A stretch of 64,000 nucleotides of DNA from Chaenocephalus aceratus. Its lineage: Eukaryota; Chordata; Actinopteri; Perciformes; Channichthyidae. Under the pieces are notes generated by a model, which made no database searches, had not been told where the DNA came from, and saw nothing but the letters and a program-made list of their open reading frames with translations. The stretch spans positions 62,001-126,000 of the forward strand of contig JAMFTG010000071.1 of assembly GCA_023974075.1 (NCBI GenBank), given 5' to 3'. The translations under genes and the position numbers were made by a program. This document shows positions 35,639 to 45,883 of the stretch, in pieces. Every line of letters starts with the position of its first letter. The first letter of the stretch is position 1.

Positions 35639-38136
35639 TAATAAATAATAATAATAATAAATTATATTTTTATAGCGCTTTTCTCGGGCTCAAAGACGCT
35701 TTACAGTGTGAGGGAGGGTAGACAAACAAGGACAGGCAAAAACAAACAAAAACAACAAATCAAACCAAAAATAAATAAAATAAACAGAAAAGGCTGTCAA
35801 GAGGAAATTAATTGAGAGTTGAAGAGATGGGTTTTGAGGTGGTACTGGAACGGGGTGAGGGACTCAGAGTCACCGATGTCTTGGTGGAGGGAGTTCCAGA
35901 GCTCCGGGGCTTCCACAGAGAAGGCTCTGTCTCCAAAGCTCCGGAGTTTGGCCCTGGGGGTGGAAAGAAAACCGGCTGAGGTGGATCTGAGGGTCCGGGG
36001 AGGATGATGAGGTCAGTGAGGGTGCCAGATGTGGAGGAGTTCAGTTTTATTGCTGTTGAGTTTGAGGAAGTTGTGTTGCATCCAGGATTTTATTGCAGTC
36101 CGACAGGAGTCGATGTCGGTGATGAAGAGGAGGGGGCCGAGTACTGAACCTTGGGGAACACCTTGGGTGACTGAAGCTGTGGCAGAGGAGTTGTTTTTGA
36201 GGGAGATGAAGTGGGATCTGTCGGAGAGGTAGGACTGGAGCCACCTGACTGCAGTACCTTTGATACCGATATCCTGGAGTCGGGTCTGCAGGATGGTGTG
36301 GCTCACGGTATCGAAGGATGCACTCGGGTCGAGGAGGATGAAGATGTTGAGGGAACCGGTGTCAGCAGAGGTGAGGAGGTCATTGAGGACTTTGATGAGG
36401 GCCGTTTCGGTGCTGTGTTGGGGACGAAAACCAGACTGAAGGGGTTCAAAAAGCTGGGTGGTTTGGAGATGGCGGTGGAGTTGTTTGGAGATAATGCGTT
36501 CTATTGTTTTTGAGAGAAAGGGGAGGTTGGAGATGTGGCGGTAATTACTGAGGGAGGAGGGATCCAGACCGGGTTTCTTGAGGATGGGAGTGACAGCAGC
36601 AGTTTTGAAGGCAGAGGGAACGGTTCCTTGGGACAGGGAGGAGTGGAAGAGGTTGACAAGGTAGGGGCAGAGGACGGGGAGGCAGGACTGGGGTGGGTAG
36701 AGGGTCAATCGTGCAGGTTGTGGGTTTGGAGGAGTTGATCAGTTTGATGATTTCAGGGGAGGTAACCAGAATGAACTGGGAGAGGCGGCTGTGGGGAGGA
36801 GGAGTCAGGAGGTCAAGGGAGACGGAGGGAGAAATTGTGGCGGTGGATGTTGGGGGAGATGTTTGTGTGTCAGATGCAGCGGATAGGGAGAGATTAATGG
36901 CAGTGATTTTGTCAGAGAAAAACTGGAGGAATGAACTGCATAGAGTGGAAGTGGAGGAAGGGAGGGTGTCAGCACAGGGTTTGAGGAGCTTGTTGACGGT
37001 GGGTAAGAGGGTCCTGGGGTTACGGGAGGGGTCGGTAAAGATGGTGGAGAGGTAAGCAGTTGTTGTGGCAGTGAGGGCGTCTCTGTAGGTAGTGAGATGG
37101 AGTTTGTAGAATTCATGGTGAACTGTGAGGGATGATTTCATGGTTAGGCGTTCAAGCTGGCCGCCGGTTTGCTTCAGCTTACGGAGTGCAGGGGTGAACC
37201 AGGGTGAGGAGGTTTTAAAAGTGAAATTGTTCCTTTTGAGGGGGGCCAGGCTGTTGAGGGAGGCGAGTAGGGTGGAATTAAGGTGGTTGAGTTGTTCATC
37301 TGGTCAGCTGAGGTTCGAGTCCAGGGGGTAGAGGATAGCAGGTCAGAGAGGTGCTGAGGATCGACAGAGCGTAAATTACGGGAGGTGATATTCCTGGATG
37401 GGGGGGGTGGCGGACAGGGGAGGCAATGGTGAGAGGGGGCAGGGGTGGAGGTCGAGTACTGGGAGGTTGGTGGAGCAGACAAAGTCAACGATGTGTCCTT
37501 TATCATGGGTGGGGAATGTCACATGTTGTGTAAGTGAGAAATTGTCCAGAAGAGAGGAGAATTCAGAAGCGTGCTTGCAGGTGGGGGAGTCCATTTCCAT
37601 GTGGATGTTGAGGTCGCAGAGGAGTAACAGACGTGGGGAGAGGGATGAAGCAATGATGAGGAGTTCAGTGAGATCAGAGAGGAAGGAGGGGTGTGGGTTG
37701 GGGGGCCGGTACATGAGGATAACTGTCATACCTCATTCACACCAACGCAACTCCGGTTCAAGCTCCATGCTAGAGCTTTTCAGGTTCAGAACCGGTTCTT
37801 CGGTTTAGCTCCGGCTCTTTTCACACTGCCCAGAGTCCGACTGGCGCTGCGTCACTGCGTCACTGCGTCATCGTTTGCGTCATCGTTTGCGTCATGACGT
37901 AACCGTTTGCGTGCCTGCTTCATGAAGCCAAACCGCGCGGAAACCCCTCACAGCTCACACCGACAACAACAACAATGGAAGATTGTGCTCCAGCTTCCTC
38001 TGTGCCTCTTCGGAAGACCAGATTCCCAGTAGGTAGCTGGTCTCTTCAGTGGACCACTGCTGCTTGTTAAGTTGCTCCATCGTTGTGTACAAGCTGGATA
38101 AAACGCCGGCTTTTTGTTGTTGTTCAGGAGTTGATC
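35639..38136 (-). mobile_element. L2-clade LINE (cassette 3), 5'-deleted, minus strand
   Basis: Same LINE with the same missing YADD box (~36080-36110). The minus-strand frame 36708-36013 keeps the RT fingers and palm A motif (LLDPSASFDTVSH) and GVPQGSVLGPLLF. The endonuclease is mostly gone: the sequence breaks inside the MITE at 38136 and rejoins Gypsy-side DNA, so about 812 bases present in cassette 1 are deleted. A ~40-base loss near 37430 also sets it apart. Confidence 0.88.
37730..38136. mobile_element. MITE in cassette 3, right half deleted
   Basis: The left end ACCTCATTCACACCAACG is at the same LINE site as in the other cassettes, but the sequence stops at GGAGTTGATC and continues AGGGCTAGATTTTAAGG. 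The right TIR is therefore lost in the 812-base deletion. Confidence 0.85.
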
Positions 38137-40034
38137 AGGGCTAGATTTTAAGGCATTGCATTCTGAACACCAATGACAAGGAAATACGAGGTAGATCTAT
38201 CTCTCCTATTCAACCTTGGCCAACTGTATATGTAGCCTCCCCCCCACCTTCTATGGGCGCCCAACCGAGTCCTGTCCAGGTTTGAGGAGTGTAAATCCTG
38301 TATTAGGGTGGGGTCCAAAATCTGATGACGGGGCAGCCAGCAAAGCTCCTTCAGACCAGTCCACGAGGTACTGTAAAGCGGCCTGAAGGCGGACATCCAG
38401 AAGACACCAGACAGCTTCATCATTGATCATCTGAGGAGGCGGAGGAGCTACCAAGGTAGTTGGGCACTCCAAGAGGATTGGTTAGAGGTGGTAAACAGTC
38501 TACGTGTCTAAACAGTCAATTATTGTATGGATGACTGTGTTTCCATTGGATGGTGGAAGACGGGTGACGAAGTCCAAGGAAATGCAAAACCACGGATGGC
38601 TAGGAATGGGCAAAGGACAGAGCAGACCTTAAGGAAATTGGGTTCAGGCCTTATTCTGGGCACACATTGAACAGGCATAAATAAACTCACATATGTCTCT
38701 TTCCATGGTTGGCCACCAAAAACGCTGGCGGAGGAAGTTGAGCGTCCCCAAATACTGGGTGGAGGGGGCCCAGAATTCTCCTCCTGCACCGTCCTCATGA
38801 TGGCGTCATGAAAGAGCCCTGCCTTGTTTTTTCAAATTGTTACTACCATGGTCAGCTTCCCCTTTAGGGGCTAGTGTCCTCCATCAGGCTTCCCTGTGAA
38901 GACTTATAAGTTCCAAGCATATGATGAAGCAGCATCACAGGAAGCCCTGATCTTTATTCCATATTTTAAGATTAAGACATTAAATACTGCCTGAAGGGGC
39001 AACAGCCGCTGATCAGTGGTAACATTAGGCTCAGGGTTGTGAAACAGGCGGTGCATTCACATGTCCGACACTGTCCTGATGATCTCTGCAGTCCAGCTAT
39101 TTTGTTGTCTCATTTGTCAAATAGGATATTCCTGCAAATGATGTGGAGGTTTTCCAGAGATATTGTTGCACGGAAGAGTTGTTTGGCAATGTCTTTATCC
39201 CACATAGATTCAGTGGGTCCCCCATTGGACTTGAAAACTCCTACAGGGATACAAACCCCAAAAAATGCATGTCAATGGCTTTGGTCCATCTCCTTGCTTT
39301 GTCCAACAATACTTCTTCCTCCCAAATGACTGCCATCAAAGAGGATTTTCTGAATGTAATCCAGGAGGAAAAGAAGACTTTAAGTCCTGCACATGAGTAT
39401 TCACTATCCGTGTTGGCCCCGGTGCCAACTTGATCAGATTAGAAACTATACGGGTCGCCGCATTTATTGGGCAAGAAGACAACTAAATTTGCCCATATTT
39501 TTACATCCATATTTTTCTTCTTGCTAGCTGCTGATGGTCCACACAACCAGCCGGCAAAGCTAAGGGCAGGGCAGCGTGAAGGTGGACAGGACCTACAATG
39601 TCCACTGATGCTTGGGTAAACTGGACACCGCTGGACACCGCTGGACACCGCTGGACCGCCACTACTGAACTTGAAAACATTTGCTGAAGCCAAGTCATTC
39701 TTGCGATTAAGTTGATGATAGTGAGTGGATGGAACAAATAAAAAATCTAGTGAAATAAGGGCCCCCTCCATGATTCTTTTGGACACCTGGAAGGTTAAGT
39801 TAAAAGCCTTGGGAGTCCAAATGCATTCCCAGCGCCCCGAAAACAGTGATCCTAAAATGTCTTTAAAGAATTCAGTGGGGAGTCCGTCTAATAGTAGTGT
39901 TGTTTGAAAATATAATTTAGAGTTTCCTTTCACCTGTTTGGTTCTGTAAAGATTTGTCCTCTTTCGTTTTAAGTTGATTTGCTAGGTTTGTCAATATCTT
40001 TCACCTGTTCAGCCAGGCTTTTTTTCACGAAACT
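38137..40034 (-). mobile_element. Decayed Ty3/Gypsy pol (cassette 3), minus strand
   Basis: Copy of 18489-20398 with the chromodomain-like tail (LVDW, LPRHQILDPTLIQDLHSS) on the minus strand at about 38250-38470 and the integrase tail at 38520-38798. The VNTR has three copies. A minus-strand frame at 39439-39933 is longer than in the other copies because of a private indel; I do not see a known domain in it. Confidence 0.65.
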
Positions 40035-40874
40035 GTGTCTCAGGGCTTCTTAACATTTAACAACCTATTACGGCCCGTCTACACTACAGCGTCGAAAGCT
40101 CCAATCTGCCCATTCACTTTCAATGGGGTGACGTCACGTAGCCGCGCTTTTTCGCCGAACTGAATTGTGGGTAGCAGAGCGGTCCATCTCAGGCGACAGA
40201 AGTTGAACAATGTTCAACTTCTGTCGCCTGAGACGCCGGAGTAGCCAGCACCAGCCAATCAAATCCCGTTTCCCAAAATCTGACAGCTGAAGCCGTAGCC
40301 AATCAAACCGCGTCTAAGCTGGGAGAGATATCCCGCCGTTCATTTCTATATTTCAAAAAAAGTCGGAGGAGAAACTAACTATCACCGTAGCAAATCACCC
40401 GGTTTTGTATGACCAGACCCTCTTCACCTACCGGGATACAAACCGGAGGAGCCAGGCATGGAGGGCGGGGGCAGAGACAGTGGGGGAAACTGGTAGGTTT
40501 TCGCCTGTTTGGGGAGTTTATTTATATATTGCTCCCATACAATCCCCGGGGTTTTTTGCTTTGTATGTCGGGGGCGGGAGATTCCTGTGATTGGTTGTTG
40601 GCCGTGTTGCTTGAATAAAATCCCCAAGCTCCAGACACGCCCAGCTCCAAGCTATTTTTGAAGCTGTAGTGTGGACGCTCCGTTATTGTGTCATACCCAG
40701 TTAACGGGTAGAAACTCAGCTAACTGACAAACTATTTTTAGCTAAACAAAACACATCTCTAACGCCAAGCCTCTGAATTAGCACTAAGCGAAAAAATGCT
40801 AATGCATTTAACACAGAACTCATGGTAGAAATACGTTATTACTTATCAGATCTGCACAAACAAGATATCAGCTA
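40035..40874 (-). mobile_element. Inverted element X, distal part (cassette 3), split by a Harbinger MITE
   Basis: Reverse complement of the right part of X, as in the other cassettes, with a 612-bp insertion at 40071-40682. It ends at the AGCTA target duplication (40870-40874) of the CAGGG-ended element. Confidence 0.7.
40071..40682. mobile_element. PIF/Harbinger-type MITE
   Basis: 612 bp with ends CGGCCCGTCTACACTACAGC and, reverse-complemented, CGGAGCGTCCACACTACAGC. TTA trinucleotides flank both sides (40068-40070, 40683-40685), the target duplication of PIF/Harbinger transposases. Cassettes 1 and 2 have the empty site CCTATTAATGTG. It contains a perfect 47-nt palindrome at 40187-40233 (arms TCTCAGGCGACAGAAGTTGA...). 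No transposase is present. Confidence 0.88.
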
Positions 40875-41255
40875 CAGGGCTCGACATTAAGGACTGCCCG
40901 ATGGCCCGGGGCCATCTAGTATTTAGCCCGGGCAATGAAGCCTCACCTGCTGGTTGCCCGATTGGGCAATCTATTATGCCAGTCTCATGCAGCTCGCGGA
41001 TCCAGTAATGAGTGACCCGACAGTAAAACTAAACATATCTATAACTAGTTTAGGTAGTTTGAGAGGTAATTAAAATAGCTACGTGTGATATTCTAACCTG
41101 AAGTGTGTGTTTTGTCCACTCACCGCTGCATGTGATCATGCAGAGCTTCGTATCGACTCGTCAGCAGCAGCTGATCTCTCTCTCCCGTCAGACTTCACTC
41201 ACGTTTATGTCCATATCGATCAGATCCAGCTAGTTCTAGCTAATGATAGGACTTC

Positions 41256-42376
41256 TGTCATAGTGTGCTCCATCATTCACCAGTAGTTTTCCATTCACCT
41301 GTCTCACCTGTTTTCCACACCCACTCGTTAGCTCACTCTCTTTCTCTTCTGCACCCATTAGCTTCTGCCAGTATTTAAACCCGCACCTGACACACACTCT
41401 TTGCCAGATTGTACTTTGCCTCATCCTTGTCTTTCCCGCGTTTGATACTAGATTGCCTACCCGGTTCCGACCCTGCCTGTCCTCGATCTGCCTGCTCTGC
41501 CTGTTCCCTGATCCTGCCTGTCCCTCGACTATCCTGTCTGGCCTGTTATCTGACCCTGCCTGTATCTACGCTGACCGCCTCGCTTACTCCCTGACTCTCT
41601 GCCTGTCCCTGACTCACCTTCTGCCCGCTGTCCTCCGGTGCGTTAAACTGCTCGGTTGGTATTCCTCAGATCCAGTGGAATCTCCAATAAAGTATGCAGC
41701 GGCTCGTCTGGTCTTCAACCTTCCTAAATTTTCCCACACCACTCCGCTCCTCCGCTCCCTCCACTGGCTTCCGGTAACTGCTAGAATTCACTTCAAGACA
41801 CTGGTACTTGCGTACCATGCTGTGAATAGATCTGGCCCTTCCTACATCCAGGACATGGTTAAACCGTACACCCCAGCACGTGCTCTATGCTCTGCATCAG
41901 CCAAACGACTCGCTGCACCCTCGCTGCGAGGGGGACCCTAGTTCCCATCAGCAAAAACACGTGGGTTTGCTATCCTGGCTCCAAAATGGTGGAATGAGCT
42001 CCCCATTGAAATCAGGACAGCAGAAAGCTTACACACCTTCCGGCGCAGACTGAAAACTCATCTCTTTCGACTCCACTTCGAGCAATAGAATTACTAACAA
42101 AGAACTGCTAACAAAGCACTTATATACTAATAAAGGACTGGCTTATCTAAAGCCAGTTGAGTAGCACTTGAAATGCTTGGCTCTATGAAACCTGATTATA
42201 CTTATATGATTCTTCAAGGTTGTGTCTTCCTGGTCGAATGTACTTATTGTAAGTCGCTTTGGATAAAAGCGTCAGCTAAATGCAATGTAATGTAATGTAA
42301 TGTAATGTAATGTAATATTACCAATTCTCCTTGGTTTCTCGAGTGCTGCATTTGGGTTCTCCTTAAGATTGTGACA
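41256..42376 (+). mobile_element. Solo Ty3/Gypsy-type LTR (cassette 3), split by a LINE
   Basis: Third copy of the LTR. It is interrupted just after its AATAAA poly(A) signal by a 620-bp UnaL2-like fragment (41696-42315). Both ends and the ACTTC/ACTAC flanks are kept. Confidence 0.75.
41696..42315 (+). mobile_element. UnaL2-like LINE, 5'-truncated
   Basis: Starts within the RT thumb/C-terminal region (AARLVFNLPKFSHTTPLLRS, LHWLPVTARIHF), with a frameshift near 41940, then WNELPIEI and LKTHLFRLHFEQ before TAG at 42086. The 3' UTR ends TCGCTTTGGATAAAAGCGTC, the stem-loop type tail of eel UnaL2 and relatives, and then (TGTAA)n. A TAT duplication flanks it. Absent from cassettes 1 and 2. Confidence 0.85.
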
Positions 42377-43277
42377 ACTACCTGCTTATTAAAAGACACC
42401 TAAACAATAAGTGTCGCTATGCAACCGGGTGAGGCCACAAAGTATAGCGCATGCATTTGTTTACATGCCCACCGGAACCCCGAGGCATTACCAACAGATC
42501 AACGCACAATCAACCCATCCAGGACATCTCTTTCTCCACATTAAGTGTTAGACATTAGAATTGACTATTCTTGTCTGTCACATACTCTTCTTGTCTGTCA
42601 CATAAGTGGCGCAACTGAAGCGGTATTGCGCTAAAGGGAAATTATTTTTACCGGACATTTTGACCGAAGAGATTTAGATTTGCCGGCAAACAGGAACTCT
42701 GACGTCGCCATGTTGTGTGCTTCGTGGATGCGCTTGGCTCCTCTCGACTGCTGCTCGGGTCTGCTCGGTCAGCTTCCGGGTGAGGAGGCATTCGTTCGAC
42801 CAACTTACAGTAGATAACATTACAAACATTTTTAACAGGGGCCATAATAGTGTAAATAATGTTTGTTTTGGCAGTTATAACTGAATGTAATGTTTTCTAC
42901 TTTTTTACATCTGGGAAGGCATTTGCCTTCATCAGATGGAAAGTGTCTTGACCAACAAATTAAGTATTTCTTATAGCTATGCAGGCATGCAAGCGAGCAA
43001 ACACAAACAAGAACAAACAAACAAGTGAAATGAAGAATAAAATTGAAATTGTACAATATAATATTGTGGTGGTTCATCTTATAATTCAGTCTAGAGAATG
43101 CACCAGACAGCATTTAAGACCTGCAACAATCTAAATGTTCTAGGGGGAGGCCCCCCAAACCCTTCGTGCGTCGATTCGTCCATGCACATTTTTCAGGGCA
43201 ATCTCTATTGGGCTCAGGGCCATCTGTAAATTAACTTAGATGGCCCACAACATAATAATCCTTAATGTCATGCACTG

Positions 43278-44400
43278 AGCTAGCAAGCTGAGATTCCACA
43301 GATTCTAAGGGTATACGTATCATTACATTACATTACATTGCATTTAGCTGACGCTTTTATCCAAAGCGACTCACAATAAGTGCGTTCGACCAACAAAATA
43401 CAAACTTGAAGAAAACAGAATCATATAAGTACATCAGGCTTCATAGAGCAAAAACATTTCAAGTCCTACTCAACTGGCTTTAGATAAGCCAGCCCTTTAT
43501 TAGTATATAAGTGCTCTGTTAATAGTTCTATCGCTCGAAGTGGAGTCGAAGGAGATGAGTTTTCAGTCTGTGCCGGAAGGTGTGTAAGCTTTCTGCTGTC
43601 CTGATGTCAATGGGAGCTCATTCCACCATTTTGGAGCCAGGATAGCAAACCCACGTGTTTCTGCTGATGGGAACTTGGGTCCCCTTCGCAGCGATGGTGC
43701 AGCGAGCCGTTTGGTTGATGCAGAGCGGAGTGCACGTGCTGGGGTGTACGGTTTAACCATGTCCTGGATGTAGGAAGGGCCAGATCCATTCGCAGCATGG
43801 TACGCAAGTACCATTGTCTTGAAGTGGATTCTAGCAGTTATCGGAAGCCAGTGGAGGGAGCGGAGGAGCGGCGTGGTGTGGGAGAATTTAGGAAGGTTGA
43901 AGACCAGGCGAGCAGCTGCATTCTGGATGAGCTGCAGAGGTCGGATGGCACATGCAGGTAGACCAGCCAGGAGGGAGTTGCAGTAGTCTAGGCGTGAGAT
44001 GACGAGAGCCTGGACCAGAACCTGCGTCGCATCATCACTGAGTGATCAAAACTCGGCAGGGGAAGCAAACCCAGACATCACACTCAGGAGGCATTCTGGC
44101 TACGCATCACTCATTCACCAATGGTAATGTTTAGATGGATTTTAGGAACTTCCCTCTCTATTCCATTGACTCTAACGGTTCAAAAGAGGTGTCATCAAAA
44201 TCGACCGAGGGGGGCCAGAGATATGGAAAATCCACCCAAAATGACCCCAGAAGTGTTTTTTTTTTCTAAATCTCTCTAAAAAGGTCAAACTTCACTTGTT
44301 TTGCATCAATCTTGATACAGGGTACTTATTATATGTCATAGTTTGGATTCCTAAAGCTTTTAGTCTACTAACCCATCATTGAAGGGTGGTTTTCACTATA
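43278..44400 (-). mobile_element. Inverted element X, proximal part, split by a UnaL2-like LINE
   Basis: Reverse complement of the left part of X: AGCAAGCTGAGATTCCAC near 43288 matches 12295-12320 reversed, and 44036-44400 matches 11773-12280 reversed with about 235 bases missing. Cassettes 1 and 2 retain only the outermost ~110 bases (22381-22490; 33291-33400). Confidence 0.7.
43324..44030 (-). mobile_element. UnaL2-like LINE, 5'-truncated, minus strand
   Basis: The 3' end on the minus strand is (TGTAA)n at 43324-43345 next to the GCTTTTATCCAAAGCGA tail. Minus-strand coding runs through LHWLP, YIQDMVKPYTPARALRS and WNELP-like motifs, and up to SRLDYCNSLL-type sequence near 43990, with indels. 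ATCAT flanks both ends (43319-43323, 44031-44035), a likely target duplication. Confidence 0.85.
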
Positions 44401-44719
44401 AGTAATGTTTTATTTTTGGACGGACACTATAATTTACATTCTTTTACTGTGTTCAATCTGAATTTACTTTAAAATAAAAAAATGCTATATTGATTCTGAC
44501 TTTTCTACATCCAATTCACAAGTTTATCATTACTTTGAGAAAAAAGATTATTAATTTACCCCTTTTAGAAGTGAAGATAATGTCATTTATTCTGGGAATG
44601 TCATTTTCGAGCCTGAGACCTGGAAAACAGGCTCTTGACAGGTTAAATGATATTGTGTGTATGGATAGGCTGGTCTGAGTCCTGATGGTAAGGGGGCCTG
44701 GCCTGTTGGGTTCTGGTGT

Positions 44720-44926
44720 ACCGGAAGCTTTAAAGCAGCAGAAGTCTCTGCAGCTGACAGAAGGGACTGCAGCAGTCTGCAGCACAGCAGGTGAGAGACA
44801 CTGCACTGTGTGTGATGTGCTCATGTTGCATTCATGTACAGTTCCTGACGCACTCCGGGGGGGATGGTAAGTTAAGACTGTGAAGTTCAAATGTGCTCAG
44901 ATATATTAACGTTTTCACCTTTAAAA
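44720..44926 (+). promoter_or_regulatory. OR4 promoter region and 5' UTR exon; acceptor site changed
   Basis: The exon and CAGCAG|GTGAGA donor (44791) are as in OR2/OR3. The acceptor differs: the branch-like heptamer is TATTAAC and the usual CTAAG before the ATG reads TTTAAAAATG, with no AG. The nearest AG is upstream at 44899-44900 (GTGCTCAG). Confidence 0.5.
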
Positions 44927-45883
44927 ATGATTTCCAATTCAACTCCACTAACTGTATCCTATTTCATTCTTGGAGAATATTTGAATATTGGATATTTGAG
45001 GTACTTGTGTTTCATGATAACTGCCATGTTGTACATTGTGATTGTTGTTGCCAACACGTCTCTGATTGTGGTTATCTGTGTGAACAGGAGCTTACATGAA
45101 CCTATGTACCTTTTTATGTGCAGCCTGTTTGTAAATGAACTGTATGGTAGTACAGGGTTGTTTCCATTCCTTCTGGTTCAGATCCTCTCTGACATCCACA
45201 CTGTCTCTGCTCCGCTCTGCTTCCTGCAGATGTTCTGCTTGTACACATATGCAAATATACAATTTTGTAATTTAGCCGTCATATCTTATGATAGATATCT
45301 TGCTATCTGTTATCCTCTGCAATATAACACGCGTATGACTTCTAACAAAGCAGTTATTCTTATTATTCTGGTTTGGTTGTACTCTTTTGTGAAGTTCTTG
45401 ATAACCGTATCTTTAAACATCCGTTTGACACTTTGTGGAAACATCATTGACAGTTTGAATTGTAACAACCACCTTGTTGTGAAGCTGGCATGTTCTGACA
45501 CTCAGGTGAACAACATTTATGGACTTTTTTCAATTGTTCTCTCAATCTTAGTCCCTCTGATTCCAATCCTCTTCTCCTACATGAGGATCCTCAGAGTGTG
45601 TTTCTCTGGCTCCAAACAGACCAGACAGAAAGCTGTCAGTACCTGCACACCTCACATTGTTTCCCTCCTCAACTTTTCTTTTGGCTGCAGCTTTGAAATA
45701 CTTAAGAGTAGATTTGATATGAGCGGTGTTCCCAGTGTGCTGCGTATTATTCTGTCACTGTATTTTCTCATCATACAGCCACTAATGAACCCTGTCATGT
45801 ACGGACTGCAAATGTCAAAGCTAAGAAACATATGTAAACATGTGCTCTGTTATAAACTGTTGGCTGGTAGGTCTTATAACTGA
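44927..45883 (+). CDS. Olfactory receptor OR4 (intact, distinct C-terminus)
   Basis: A 318-residue odorant GPCR. The start at 44927 (MISNSTPLTV) is chosen because it aligns with OR3; an in-frame ATG at 44891 would add 12 residues of leader absent from the paralogues. Motifs: LHEPMY, ISYDRYLAIC (Ile in place of the usual Met), TCTPHI and PLMNPVMY. It differs from OR1-OR3 at FEILKSR (others FEMFQSR), LQMFCLY, LNCNNHL and in its last residues, LLAGRSYN instead of GGRNNKS-SE. After the stop the 3' flank is unlike the one shared by OR1-OR3, and no further cassette follows. This is therefore the right-hand parent gene of the tandem array. ATTAAA lies at 45928. Confidence 0.95.
   Translation: MISNSTPLTVSYFILGEYLNIGYLRYLCFMITAMLYIVIVVANTSLIVVICVNRSLHEPMYLFMCSLFVNELYGSTGLFPFLLVQILSDIHTVSAPLCFLQMFCLYTYANIQFCNLAVISYDRYLAICYPLQYNTRMTSNKAVILIILVWLYSFVKFLITVSLNIRLTLCGNIIDSLNCNNHLVVKLACSDTQVNNIYGLFSIVLSILVPLIPILFSYMRILRVCFSGSKQTRQKAVSTCTPHIVSLLNFSFGCSFEILKSRFDMSGVPSVLRIILSLYFLIIQPLMNPVMYGLQMSKLRNICKHVLCYKLLAGRSYN

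Larger units (their letters stand above)
40875..43277. mobile_element. CAGGG-ended TIR element (cassette 3), complete
   Basis: The left end CAGGGCTCGACATTAAGGAC and the right end, reverse-complemented CAGTGCATGACATTAAGGAT, are inverted repeats, with a further GGGCCATCT block near each end. A 5-bp duplication AGCTA flanks the element (40870-40874 and 43278-43282); the empty site is seen in X near 12310. CAG ends suggest hAT, but hAT would give 8 bp, so the superfamily is unresolved. About 1.8 kb excluding the UnaL2-like insertion; it carries the solo LTR. Confidence 0.78.

Noticed and set aside
44891..44926. Upstream ATG extending OR4 by 12 residues
   Set aside because: The added residues overlap the proposed UTR intron region and have no equivalent in OR1-OR3; 44927 aligns with the paralogues.
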